DNA of 64,000 nt from Carnegiea gigantea (taxonomy: Eukaryota; Streptophyta; Magnoliopsida; Caryophyllales; Cactaceae): contig JAKOGI010000537.1 of assembly GCA_029747015.1 (NCBI GenBank), positions 197,501-261,500 of the forward strand. The letters run 5' to 3'. The position numbers and the translations under genes were made by a program. Under the pieces are notes generated by a model. It was not told the DNA's origin, ran no database searches, and saw only the letters and a list, made by a program, of their open reading frames with translations. The number at the start of each line of letters is the position of its first letter. Within the stretch, counting starts at the first letter, position 1. Below, in pieces: positions 47,538 to 59,200 of this stretch.

Positions 47538-49104
47538 CATAACGGCTCGAACCTAAACCATGTTAATTATTTTGATTAATGTCTATTTAAGATAACTATC
47601 TTGCGCGCCACATTTCAATTTAGCATTTACATAAATTATGTGGTTCTATGTTGAGACAATGAAGTGGAATAAATAAATAAATAAGATGCAAAATAGTTAA
47701 TCATTGAATACAAAATACCACTTTGCTCATCTATATTTAACAAATAAAATCCTAATAATAATGCATGGAATAAATAAATAAAATGCAAGGAATAAATTAA
47801 TTAACATGGGTAAAAGATTAAATTTTTTCTCCAAATGCATCATAAAAAATGTTATTTATAGCCAAAAATAAATTAGGCCACAACCTTAGCCCAAAATGTT
47901 CATTAATCTTTAAAAAAAAAGGAAAAGGGGGATAAAGAGAAAATAATAAGAAAAATCTAGATTTAAATAAAATCCAGAAATGAATTTACTAAAGTTTAAA
48001 TTTAATAAGGGTTTCATGTAAAACTTAGCATTAAGGAAAACCAAAAAAAAAAAATCAACCCGATCCCACCTATTCCCGTCACACCCCCCGTCCCAACATC
48101 GTCCTCCCCCTTGCTCTCCGTTCTTCTCTGCCCGCGCCTACAACTGTTGTACCCATCAGAGGGCCACCGATGCCGCCAACTGCCATGACCAATAGCCAAT
48201 CACCCCTCCCTCACCTTCTCTCTTCCTCTTCTTTGCTTGCTCCATTTTTGTTGAGAAGGTAAAACCCTAAATCCTCTAGCGCTAATTTCTACAATTTTGT
48301 TATTAATTTTATTAATAAATGTTTTGTTTAGGTTTATAAATGTTAATTTATGATTTGTTTTGGGGTGTTGATGGTGAATTTGAATTTGGAGATGCCTGAG
48401 AGTTTGTGGGTGGATATGATGGGTAAAGGTTTGATGGTTGGATACGAGTTGTGTTTTGTTTCTTTTGATTTGTGAACTTTTCATGACTTTAATAGTAACT
48501 TAACGCAAAATTAATAGGGTATGTGTCGGTATTGTGTAATGTTATGTTACCATGAAAGTGAGGGCTTGAACTTGAGGTTGCACAAGGAGTAAAAGAGGAA
48601 AATGTGTTAGTTTGGGCATTGAAATTCGTTAGATTGACATGAGTTTATAGCCTTACTTAGTGTAATGGAATGGTATCTGGTGGGAATTTTTGCAAAAGAA
48701 TAATGATTATGGGTGCGGTGCTGCATGAAGTAGAGAAAAAAGATGGAGGGAATGTGGTTTTTGGAGGATTTTGAGATTTATATTCATAATATAAATTTTG
48801 GAGTTAATTTGGGGATGCGAATGGATTTGGCATGTAAACTTGTGCGTTAGTAATTAATGTAATTGTGAGCATGGATTCTTGTGCCTTGGTCAAGTAATGA
48901 GTTCAAGGGATTAGGAATGTGTTAATGATTATTTACATGTTTTTAGGACTTACAAAATGAATACTATTCGACTTAGATCCAAAATCATGTGCTTGATATT
49001 GAAATAAGTTCCATATTTGTGGGTGAATTGTGGAACTAGTGATGATGTTACTTCTAATAATAATTCAAACATCAATGAAAATAATAACTAAAGCTAACAA
49101 CAAC

Positions 49105-50679
49105 TAGGGGTGTTCATTGCTCGGTCGGGACCGGGACCGGACCGAAGACCGGCCCGGACCGGATCGTGTATAATCGGTCCGGTCTATGGTCCTGCTCGTT
49201 TTCAGATTCAGTCTTCGGTCAGGTCCCGGTCCAGACCAGTGGACCGGTGTTCTGTCTTAATTTTTTTTTTCTTGACTCTTGATTCTTGAACATTCGGGAG
49301 TCGGGACTTCGTTCGAGAGAGTTCTCTTCAGTTCCAGACCAAAACGACCAGAACCCTGCCCCTCCCCTCGCCCTCTCCATTCGCCTCGCCATCGCCCTCG
49401 CCCTCGCCCTCCCCTTCGCGATGCCTTGTCCTAGCTCGGCCAGCCATTTTTCGGTGGGCGGTGGCCACTCACTCGACTGACCTCCCTCTCGAGTCTCGCC
49501 TCTCCTTAGTCCCCACTTACTCTCAGTCGCAGTCTCGCAGACATCCCTCCTGTCGTCCATGTCTAGCTGTCCTCGCCCCTGCCCACCGTGAAGACGACGA
49601 TGATCGGCTGTCCCAGCCGCCTGCCCGCCGGTCCCTCTCCCTGATTTTGTATGGGTGAGGTATGAAATTGTCTCGGTGTTAGGGTTTTTTTTTTTTTTTC
49701 AATTTTCGGTTTTGATTTCTTATTTGTGCCTGTCTTCACTCTTCAGTCTTCGACCTGCTGGCTGCTGCTGTCCGTGCTCGTCTCACGTCAGGAGCTTCTC
49801 AGCCTCTGTCTCCAGTCTCCCCAGCCCCACTGCTGAGTGCTGAGGTATGAGAATAGCTGAACAGCCGTAGATAGGGCTTAGATATAGCTTGTGAAATTTC
49901 TGATTTTCTCTCGTGTTTCATCTTTTGAGTTTTGATTAATTAGATATGTTGCTGGAAAAGTCTACTGCTTGATGTGTTTTGGCTGTCTTTTGAATTCATT
50001 TTTCCCCCTTTGCATTGGTTAATGAAATTGAATTAGTGCCACCAACCACTAATGTGCCTCAGGTGCCTTGTTGCATATGAAGATTGCTTTGTTATCCTGT
50101 GGCTGTGGGTGGAGTATTAAGTTGCAGGACTGAGTTCAGTACTCATGAGAAGGGATTGCTAATTTTGACTCCATTTTATGCATGATGTTAAAGTAAATTC
50201 AGTGATCAATTGAAGGCGTTGGAAAGGCTGAAGTGTTTTCATGTTTGTGCCTGATTTGTCTTTGAGATTGGCATCGCGTCAGCATCAGGCCATCAGCATT
50301 CATTTCAAGAACATCTTTTGTAATTAATGTTGTGTAACTTTGGTTATGTAATTCATTTTTAAGTATATGTAGTTGGTCTTGTATAATGTATTAAAGTTTA
50401 GTAGTTTTGGTTAAGTGAGCAGCACAGCACTGTCAGCACAACAGGTTCATTGGTTCAAATTCAATAAGCAAGTTAATTCTGGATTCTGGTGCAGTGTTGC
50501 CTGAGGACCGGTCTGGACTCGATCCGGTCCGGTCTGGTCTGGGTTCTGACCGGTCTGGTCCGGTCCAGGACCGACTCCAGATCGGTCCGGTCTTCGGTCC
50601 AAGATTTGACACATTTTCGGTCCTCAGTCCAGCCGGTCCGGTCCGGTCCGATCCGGTCCTGGACCGATGAACACCCCTA
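49105..50679. mobile_element. E8: hAT-like non-autonomous DNA transposon
   Basis: 1575 bp with terminal inverted repeats TAGGGGTGTTCA / TGAACACCCCTA and a perfect 8-bp target duplication ACAACAAC (49097-49104 and 50680-50687), the hAT size. Both ends carry dense CGGTCC/GGACCG motifs (about 49120-49240 and 50500-50665), like the subterminal sites bound by hAT transposases. The inside has a GC-rich part (49340-49640) with CCTCGC repeats and a T run, but no transposase. The minus frame at 49219-49560 shows no known domain. Confidence 0.88.
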
Positions 50680-50689
50680 ACAACAACTA

Positions 50690-50709
50690 AATTAATAATA
50701 ATAATAATG

Positions 50710-50766
<57 letters not shown>

Positions 50767-50830
50767 GTAATTGTATAATAATAGCAATGATAATAACAAT
50801 AATGTCTATAATGTTGATATTAATAACAAT
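50690..50830 (+). repeat. AAT microsatellite in E6 LTR copy 2
   Basis: Long AAT run just right of E8, with an almost unbroken core at about 50708-50766. It corresponds to the less pure tract at 34095-34283. E8 landed at its left edge. Confidence 0.85.
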
Positions 50831-52024
50831 GACGTGACCAATATTATATGACAACTATAACATTAATATGATAACTGTAAAGGGCAACAACGATATCAAA
50901 AGAAAGAATAAAACTGAAGGGGTAAGAAAATCAATGTATGTTCAATTAAGTCACAATGGGTATGTCAAGTCTTAAATGAAGAGCCAAAGAAATTTCTAAT
51001 TACTTATTATGGTTCAAAACTTAATAGAATTAACTAAAGATGTTCTAGCCATAGACTTGTATATTCTGAATAGATGCAAGGCCATTTTCGTCATTCCAAC
51101 CCACAAATGTACATTTTATAAAATGGGGAAAGGAATTTCAAAAACAAAGGCTTGTTTATTATCAATTCTCTTTGGGAACTCACATGTCTCTTAAATTATG
51201 TAAATTTAACATAATTGGCATATAATGAATTAGCTTGAAACAACGTTTTGTGACTTAATTAAGTGGCCCTCATCAAAAATCAAGTTGTAGAGCTTATGCC
51301 CTCAGTCTACCAGCTTTGGCTTCAACTTAGGCTTCTTGATCAGCCTGGAAGATGTGCACATATCTCTTTGATGGCTACAGATGCCAATAGTGGTTTCACT
51401 TCTAGATAATAATTGGAAAAGCGACATTACTCACATTCCCTATCTCCTATTTTCGAACTAAAATGATTTAAAATATAGATGCCCAAACAGTTTGAAAACG
51501 AAGTGTATTTATAACATAATGATATGCATACTAGGCTTTGGCTTCTTTTTCGAGATATTTCTGGGTTGTCTTTTTTAGGCGAGGTGTCAATAAATAGCCC
51601 TATTCCTAGCAGGTGAAAAAGGTTGCAAGAAGTAGAAGTGGGACTTGGTACTTTTACTGATGGCCAGCTCTTTAAATGCCCACAGTGATATCCAGACTAT
51701 CCCGAGGCCTAAAGATTTTACAGGCTATATGTCATCTGCATGAACTTTTGGATAAGTTGCTTAATGTTGGGAGTAAAGGAACCCCTAGCAAGGGTGTAAT
51801 TTATATTATAAATTAAATAGTTTTGTGAATGCACTATCTTTTTCCCAACTTTGGTAGATTTAGTGATTGTGGGAATAATTCAATGATGACACGCAGTTCA
51901 TGGGAGCCTTGGCCATTAAAAGACAATGGTAGTGCCTTAAATCCAAAGAATTCCACATAATTATAAACAATAGATGGCTAGGCTAAGATAACTAGGCAAA
52001 TAGTGATTGGGGGTGTTACAGTTG

Positions 52025-52037
52025 TGGTACCAGAGTC
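52025..52037 (+). other. E6 primer-binding site, second copy
   Basis: TGGTACCAGAGTC, two changes from TGGTATCAGAGCC, four bases after the LTR end TTACA. Confidence 0.75.
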
Positions 52038-52514
52038 AAGTTTGCAAATAACTGCGAGTAGTAGCATGCTTGGAAGTTAGATTGTGAGAATTAGAATTAT
52101 GTCATGAGTAAATAGTGTCATTCCAAGAAAGATGCATGAACTTAGCCTACCCTTTTTCCTTGTGTACCTCTTTGTTTAAGATAGATCACCCTAGTGTTCG
52201 TTTAGACCCATATGCTATCAACATGTTACAAGGGATTTTCATAGCCTCCTATATATTTCTCTCCTATATGGAGTATGGTGGCCCACATGTGGGATCCATT
52301 ATTATTATTTCAATGTGTTGGTCCATACTCGTAAACTCTTGTGGTCCCTGCCTATCATGACCCCTTGGGAAAAGTTCAGGGTATGATACTATGACTTTAT
52401 GGTTACTAGAGAGCTGAGGCTTGTTGGGGATAGATTTTGTGTGATAGCGGTAGGACTATGGTGACTACAAAGCCATTACTTAGGGAGGAGTTGGAGCAAA
52501 GAGGCATTACCTAT
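52038..52514 (+). pseudogene. Second E6 internal copy, truncated by E9
   Basis: Aligns with 35088-35560, including AATAGTGTCATTC, CCTTGTGTACCTC and the codons LDPYAI of the leader ORF, up to the AAAGCCATTACTTAGG region. E9 begins at 52520, so the rest of this copy should lie beyond the window. Confidence 0.75.
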
Positions 52515-52519
52515 GGACG

Positions 52520-54333
52520 TGTACGATAATTTTGAGTGAAAAATAAAAGCCGCAAGCATACAGCTTTTGCTGTAGTGCTTGAGGGTCATCTCCACAGGGA
52601 TAAGGATGAGATTAAGGTCACTAAGCATGAAATTAAACTAATCGAGCATCATTCTAAATTCATTAAAACAGTGAATAAATGAGATCAAAGCCGATAAACA
52701 AATAAAATTCTAAATATTCCCTAGATATTTGCAAACTCTGATATTCTTTAACCTAGATAAAACATCAAAACCAAACTCAACCACATAAAAGGAATAAATC
52801 TAATATTCAATCATAATCAAGATCAACATAATTCAGGGATCAACACAATCCATAATCTAACATAATGAAAATCTAAACTAAATCTCTTAAGCTAGAAATA
52901 AGAATGAACTCTATTATCTAATACTACTAGAAAAAAAGAGAATGCAACCACAAACATAATCAAGCTTATAAACCCAAGAAAACAATTAAGCCAAACTTAA
53001 AGTGAGCATTATATGAGAATCGAATCAAGCCACAGAATAATAAAACACCATCAAAACTTCAACACCTCCATTAACATAATTAAAACTGCCTTAAGCAGAA
53101 CCAAACATAGGACCAAAATAGGGGAGGGGATTCTAAGTTATTCGGTAGTACCGAAACAAGGAGAAGAATCAGGGGCTTCACTGCCTCATGAGCTCAGCAC
53201 AATCCAGCAACTACCTCTTATTTCCAGCACACTAAGAACCCGTACAACAACCCAGATTTCGAGCACCAACAGAACAGAAAGCTTGAAGCAGAGCATTCGC
53301 GGAAGGAAAAAAATAGTGGAGGGGGAATTCCGAAATTGCTCAACCCTAAAAACAATTCAACTGCAACTGAAAACTGTAATTAATCACCTAAATCAACGAA
53401 ATTGTAAGTAAGAAGAACCGAATCTGACATTTGAGAATCGCTTGAATGAGAATGAATCTAAGCCCTAACTCACTAACCAAGCTGAACTAATTTCACAACA
53501 TTCAAAGCCTAAAATAACTAAACCTTGCAAATACAATTCGGAATTGATTAAATCAAACCAATTTACATGAATTTGAAGGCTGAAGTTATGTCCAAGAATT
53601 GAAAGGAAAACAAGAACCCCAAAAATTTCGAATGTTTGAAAAACGAAATTAAACCTAAAATTAAACATAAAGCTTAAACCAAACATAACCCAAACCGTTA
53701 GATTGTTACCTAATTCTGGCGCTACCTCTGATTTATACCCAAGCTCAGCTTCATCTCGGCCCTTGAATTTGTAGATGGCGTGGACGGTCATGATGGGATG
53801 ATAATGCCGTTGCGCTGGCACTCGGTGCTAGTAGAGATGGGGATGAAGGTGGTGGTGTGGTACTGGTGGTTTGAAGGTGTCGTGGTGTATGGGTGGGATG
53901 CGTGGTTCAGAGAGAGAGAGGAGATGGAGACTGAAAATGGGGAATGGGGGTGTCGGACTTCTCTGGTTTCCACGGCTGAAAGTCAGGGGAGAGGAGAGAG
54001 AAAGTGAGAGTTTAAGTGAAATAAAAAGGGGGGGTTGGGTCATGTGACAGGCGCGTGGGGGCTTTAGGTTTAAGGATTTATTTTTATTTTTATTTTTTTC
54101 TTCTTTCTTTGGGATAAATAAAAAAAAAAGAGGCTTAAGCATTGGGTCGGGTTTGAGTAATCTGGCCCACTACGTTGTTTCTGGTATTTTCTTCGTTTTC
54201 TTGCATTTTTGCCATAATTATTCAAAACCTGCAAAATAAAATAAAATCAAATAAAAACCTAAAAATAACAATTATAACGAGTATAAATCAGGTATAAAAG
54301 TATCATGAACATGACACATTTTTTGGACGAACA
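52520..54333 (-). repeat. E9 3' LTR
   Basis: 1814 bp; on the minus strand starts TGTTCGTCC and ends AATTATCGTACA. Compared with the 5' LTR it has about 35 extra bases near 53070-53105. The open frame at 53465-53821 recurs at 63720-63977 only because the LTRs are copies. Confidence 0.9.
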
Positions 54334-54351
54334 AATGCCCCCACTCCAAGA
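54334..54351 (-). other. E9 polypurine tract
   Basis: On the minus strand CTTGGAGTGGGGGCATT directly precedes TGTTCGTCC. Confidence 0.8.
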
Positions 54352-54422
54352 TTTTGCTCGTCCTCGAGTAAAACAAACTAAACTAAGGGTGTGCCTGGTA
54401 GGGGGGAAATTTATTTTCCAGG

Positions 54423-54450
54423 AAAATCATTTTCCATGGAAAATGATTTT
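54423..54450. repeat. Perfect 28-nt palindrome near the E10 left end
   Basis: Self-complementary around CCATGG, with arms AAAATCATTTT. Further related half-sites follow to 54470 and recur at 55155-55310, giving the ends strong hairpin potential. Confidence 0.85.
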
Positions 54451-54793
54451 TCAAGGAAAATAATTTTCCACCTACATTTTCTCCTGTTTGGTAGAATGAA
54501 AAATCATTTTCCAATACCATATTTCTCAAGTGTTTGATACAAATAGGCTAAGCTGATAGATAAACGGTTAATTTAGTAGTGCTTATAAAGTCATCAAACA
54601 GTCACAAAGTCATAATTCCCAACTATTTGTTCTCCTTAGCCAAAAAAGGAGGGACTAAAAAAAAGAGAGAGAGAAGTATCACTTCATTCAATTATTCTCC
54701 TTGAATTTTTCAAGCCAAATCCTTCTCAGTTTGTCGCTTTTCGCTAGAAAGCCCTTTGCAAGGTTTTCACGCCTTACGAGGTGATCGAAAGTG

Positions 54794-55072
54794 CTACCCA
54801 AAAGTCCTCTTCAAACCCTTCAGTTTTATCACTTCTTGATAAAGAAGATCGATGTCGAGCTTGGATTTAGATATCTTTTGTAAAGCTATAGCGACTTTTG
54901 CCATTTGGGTGGAGATATTTTGAAGTTCCAAATCATCGTCACAGGTTCTCTTTCGACTTTTCCTTGATTCTAATGGTGGACTTGAAGTCAATTTTAAAAG
55001 CTCTCGAATACAGCGGCGAGAGTGCTTCAACCAGCTTCTAACAGTGGCGAGATCCAAAACTTCCAAATTCAA
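54794..55072 (-). pseudogene. E10 internal ORF, possibly the C-terminus of a Harbinger MYB/SANT-like protein
   Basis: 92 codons on the minus strand: a basic stretch (LESRKSRKRT), then QMAKVAIALQKISKSKLDID and LLYQEVIKLKGL. A C-terminal helix pair of this form (IA.AL...., LY.EVM) occurs in the MYB/SANT-like proteins encoded by PIF/Harbinger elements and in related host proteins. The DNA-binding domain is not present, so this would be an internal-deletion remnant. The identification is by motif likeness only. Confidence 0.4.
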
Positions 55073-55323
55073 GAGAAGGAGTAAGGCTTTCGAACGTTGC
55101 TGAAGTTTTCCTGAAATCGAACAGAAGTTACAGAAGCGGAGTTGTTTTTGAGCCCCAGGAAAATGATTTTACGGCCATTTTCATGAGAAAATATTTTCTT
55201 TCTCAGGAGGTAAAATCATTTTCCCCTAAAGATGATTTTCCTCTCCACTTTTTACCAAACAACATAAAAGAGGAAAATTATTTTTCGGGAAAATGATTTT
55301 ACCCCCAACCAAACACACCTTAA

Positions 55324-56615
55324 CTAAAAGGAAATGAAAAATAAGAAAAAAAAAGTCCTAACTCACTGTCGTAGGAATCACGGTTGCATTTAGTATATGC
55401 AACAAGCCCTTTAAACCCCTCGATCTTCTAAGTGGACGAGTGAAGTCTCATGAGGGTTTTCAAGTAAAATACCAAAATTATTTCGAAAAGAAAATCTTCT
55501 TGGTTTTTTCTCAAAGCTAATATGTACAAAATTTGGGAAAGATATGCACATGTTCTAATCAACTAAATCACCCATGTAATCAAGTTATTGACCTGCATAT
55601 GCACAGAATGTACTTCAAAGGCCTCTACCTCATAAATGATATCAAAGCACTAATTTTTCACCCCATTGTACATCAAAATTCTGAATCCATCTCAGTGCTC
55701 GTGTGCAAGTGCATCATCATCCCAAGGCTTAGATTTGCTAGAATTAGACTCAATCCCACTTGGCTGGCATAACTATATTGTTGACATATTAACATTGGAA
55801 GCAAGCTTTCACAGTAGTAGTATTGCCTCAAAGGGTAACACCCAATAACACATGCCTCAAATGGTAATGCCCAGTAGCGCATGATTCAAAGGGATACTTG
55901 TCATTCCAAGTTTTATTTCATCTCTTTTTCTTTTTCTTTTTCTTTTCTTCGTTCATAACATTTTTTTCATTTTTTCATTTTTTTAAAGAGTAATCGTGTC
56001 ACAAGCAAGTGGGAGAATCATTCATGGAAGCCTAAGAACTAAAGATAATGATGAAAGAATAAACAGGGATTGGATTACACATCTATAATGAACAATTGGA
56101 GCTAGAATTAGGGCTTGGAATGACACACTAAGGCCAGAGACTTTTTATGCATATCCTACTTATGTACAAGCTAATAACCAAAGCACAGGGGATTCAAGCT
56201 AATCCAAAAGAGTGCAAATGTCCCTAAAAACAAAAAAACCTTCAAATTTTTTTTAAAAATGGGCACCTCATCCCTCACACCAAAATCTCACAATATCCTC
56301 ATTGGGAGTGGAACAAACATATAGAGACCAAAAGAAAAATCTAAAAGAAAACATATGCTCAAAAATAAAAAACAAGGCCCAATAACACACCACCAATCAT
56401 AGAAAAAGAAAAGCAACCAACTATATAAAAAGAAACTGGAATAAAACAAAGAAAGAAGAAAAGAAAGAAAAAAGGAGAGAGAAGAGAAGAACTTTCTAGC
56501 AAACCAGGTCGGGTACTAAGTACACCCAAACTATTTCATATGCCAATCACCGATCATGGCTTGGTTCGTGGAGTATCAGACACTCCACATCTTCTTGGCC
56601 CGGTAGCTCCAAAAA
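55324..56615 (-). other. E9 noncoding 3' block, conserved with E7
   Basis: Runs between integrase and PPT (continuing left of E10 at 54352-54383). It shares ordered blocks with E7: GTAGGAATCACG (55371), CCCTTTAAACCCCT (55408), CAGTGCTCGTGTGCAAGT (55693), ATTGCCTCAAAGG (about 55826), a pyrimidine tract (55915-55985), AATGACACAC (56119) and GGGCACCTCA (56261). No coding is seen. Confidence 0.7.
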
Positions 56616-57920
56616 TTATTTCAAACACTGGCAATTCACTCTCAACGTGGCACCACTGTGAGGATCCTGAATTTCAATTGCACCATAGGGAAAAACAAGT
56701 GAGACAATATAAGGGCCCGTCCATCGGGACCTCAATTTTCTTGGAAACAGATGGAGCCTAGAGTCATACAAGAGTACTTTCATTCCTGGGGTAAACTCTT
56801 TCCTAAAAATATGTCGATCGTGAAACAACATCGCCCTCTCTTTGTAAGATCGAGCACTCTCATAAGCCTTAACCCTAATCTCATCAAGCTCACTCAGTTG
56901 CAGTCGTCTCTCCTCACCTGCCTCAGTCAAGTCATAATTGAGCTTCTTAATAGCCCACCAAGCTTTAGGCTCTATCTCCACAGGTAAATGATAAGGCTTA
57001 CCATAAACTAACGTATAAGGTGACATACCTAAGGGAGTTTTGAAAGCTATCCTATATACCCAAAGAGCATCCACCAGCTTGTCAGCCCAGCCTTTCCTAT
57101 TCCTACTCACTGTCTTCTCTAAAATCTATTTGATCTGTTGATTGGACACTTCAACTTGGCCACTGGTTTGGAGATGGTAGAGAGCAGCAAGCATATGGAC
57201 TATGGAATACCTCTTCAGTAAGGCATCAAAAGATCTATTATTAAAATGGGTGCGCTGATCACTAGTGATGGCACAGGGCATACCAAATCAAGCAAAGATG
57301 TTCTCTCTAAGAAATTTCACAGCAACTTTAGCTTTATTGGTCCTAGAGGGGATGACCTCAACCCATTTAGAAACATAGTCCATAGCTAACAAAATATACT
57401 TATTCCCAAAGGAAGATGAAAATGGTCCCATAAAGTCAATATCCCACACATCAAAAACCTCTGCAACAATGATGGAGTTCAGTGGCACCATATCTCTCCT
57501 GCTTATTCTACCCAACTGCTGGCATCTAGGGCAACTCTTGTAGTACTCAAATGCATCGTTAAACAAAGTAGGCCAGCAAAAACCACACTAAAGAACCTTG
57601 GCTGCTGTCTTCCTGCCACTAAAATGTCCCCTACATGCCTGGTCATGATGAAAAGAAAGGACACTTCTCACCAAATGGTCGGGAATACACCTCCTAAAGA
57701 CTTGGTAAGAGCAGTACTTAAACAGATAAGGGTTATCCTAAATAAAGAATTTCACAAGGTAGAGGAATCTGTCTCTATCATTCTTAGTCCAATCCTTAGG
57801 GATCCTACCAGCAACTAAGTAATTCACAATATCAGCATACCAAGGATCAGGGTGAACAGCAGACAATTACTCATCGAGGAAGCTCTCAAAAACACTGGAC
57901 TCACTCTCTCTATCATAGAG
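56616..57920 (-). pseudogene. E9 integrase
   Basis: In one minus frame: HPDPWYADIVNYLVAGRIP, the zinc region with FHHDQACRGHFSGRKTAAKV and [17 protein letters not shown], core [42 protein letters not shown], then WADKLVDALWVYRIAFKTPL, GKPYHLPVEIEPKAWWAIK, LNYDL, LDEIRVKAYESARSYKERA, KVLLYDSRLHLFPRKLRSRW and TGPY. Asp, Asp and Glu of the catalytic triad are all visible. Interrupting stops (about 57120, 57287, 57590, 57740) stand where Gln, Arg or Trp is usual. It would integrate the cDNA. Confidence 0.88.
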
Positions 57921-58295
57921 GATCCTAGACAGATGGTCAGCTACAAGGTTTTTAGAACCTTTCTTATCCTTGATTTCACAATCAAATTCTTACAAAAGCA
58001 AAATCCATCTCACAAGTCTGGGCTTAGCATCCTTCTGAGAAAGAAGGTACTTAAGGGCAGAGTGGTCAGTATAAACAATCACATGTGACCCAATTAGATA
58101 GGATCTAAACTTTTTAAAATCAAAAATCACAGCCAAAAATTCTTTCTCAGTAACAGTGTAATTCAGCTGGGCATCATTCAACGTGTGACTAGCATAGTAA
58201 ATAACATGGGGTTTCCGATCAATACACTGTCCTAACATAACCCTAATAGCATAATCAGATGCATCACACATCAATTCAAATGGTTCTCTCGAAAT
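57921..58295 (-). pseudogene. E9 RNase H
   Basis: Reads [80 protein letters not shown] and RLVRWILLL. It continues past one stop (about 57988, Gln expected) with EFDCEIKDKKGSKNLVADHL. The Asp and Glu residues of the RNase H site are present. It would remove template RNA during cDNA synthesis. Confidence 0.85.
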
Positions 58296-59200
58296 GGGAG
58301 GATGAAGAATAGGAGCAGAGATTAAGGCCTCCGTAAGCTTAGAAAATGCCTCACAACACTCTTTAGAGAAATGAAACGACACATCCTTGGCTAGCAGATT
58401 GGATAAAGACTTTGCAATTTTACTAAAATCCTTAATGAAACGACGATAAAAGTTAGCATGTCCAAGGAAGGACCATACCTCTTTCACATAAGTGGGAGGG
58501 GGAAGATTAACAATCAGGTCAGTCTTAACTTTGTCTACCTCAGTTCCATCTCGAGAAATAATATATCCTAAGATTATACCCTTTTTAACCACGAAGTGAC
58601 ATTTCTCCCAGTTTAAAGTCAAATTTTTCTCCCTACACCTTTCCAACACCTTTCTCAGATTAGACAAGCAATCATCAAAAGAAGATCCAAACACAGAAAA
58701 GTTATCCATGAATATTTTTATACATTGCTCAACTAAATCTGAGAAAATAGAAATCATACATCTTTAAAAGGTAGCAAGGGCATTGCACAGTCCAAACGAT
58801 ATTCTTCTAAAGGCATATGTCCCAAATGGATAAGTGAAAGTACTCTTCTCCTGATCCCTATGAGCAATGGAGATCTAAGTATAACCGGAATATCCATCTA
58901 AAAAGTAATAGAAGGAATGTCCAGCCAACCTCTTTACCATTTGATCTAAGAAGGGGAGAGCAAAATGGTCTTTCTTAGTGGTAGCATTTAATTTTCTATA
59001 ATCTATACACATACACCACTCAGACTAAACTCAAGTAGGGACTAACTCATTCTTATAATTTCTAATCACGATAATACCGGTCTTCTTAGGAACAACTTGA
59101 ATAGGGCTAACCCATTCACTATCAGAAATGGGATAGATAATCTCGTGGCCTAACCATTTCAACACTTCCTTTTTAACCACTTCCTGCAAAGTGGGATTCA
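58296..59200 (-). pseudogene. E9 reverse transcriptase
   Basis: Starts VVKKEVLKWLGHEIIYPISD, SEWVSPIQVVPKK, then WCMCIDYRKLNATTKKDHF, LPFLDQMVKRLAGHSFYYFL, HRDQEKSTFTYPFGTYAFRR, SFGLCNALATF and [16 protein letters not shown], then [38 protein letters not shown]. The catalytic box is FMDN where FxDD is expected, so one metal-binding Asp is gone. Stops near 59025, 58920 and 58765 sit at Arg/Gln positions. Confidence 0.88.

Larger units (their letters stand above)
47538..52020 (+). repeat. E6 LTR copy 2 (split by E8)
   Basis: Matches 32486-35072 on both sides of E8 (49105-50679) and ends GGGTGTTACA. Because it is followed by a PBS and internal sequence, it is the shared LTR of a tandem array rather than a plain 3' end. 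Confidence 0.82.
32486..52514 (+). mobile_element. E6: Tekay-like Ty3/gypsy element in LTR-internal-LTR-internal form
   Basis: LTRs at 32486-35072 and 47538-52020 flank gag, PR, RT, RH, IN and chromodomain remnants on the plus strand. The second LTR is followed by a PBS and by about 480 bp that match the start of the first internal region (35088 onward). So the locus holds a second, tandem internal copy, cut at 52514 by E9. E7 sits in pol and E8 in the second LTR. PBS type, gene order and integrase end fit the chromovirus Tekay/Del group. Without the insertions the first unit is about 12 kb. Confidence 0.85.
54387..55320. mobile_element. E10: PIF/Harbinger-like non-autonomous transposon
   Basis: 934 bp with 23-bp imperfect inverted repeats (left GGGTGTGCCTGGTAGGGGGG, right, reversed, AGGTGTGTTTGGTTGGGGGT) and a 3-bp TAA target duplication (54384-54386 and 55321-55323). 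TIRs of this kind with a TAA/TTA target are typical of PIF/Harbinger and Tourist elements. Both ends are packed with GGAAAATNATTTTCC-type palindromes. A 92-codon ORF on the minus strand lies inside. No DDE transposase is present. Confidence 0.78.

Noticed and set aside
49219..49560. 113-codon minus frame inside E8
   Set aside because: GC-rich, repeat-like composition and no recognised domain; an overlapping plus frame is equally open.
53465..53821. Frame beginning MPAQRHYHPI, repeated at 63720-63977
   Set aside because: Lies in both E9 LTRs; the repetition reflects LTR identity, and the frame differs in length between copies.
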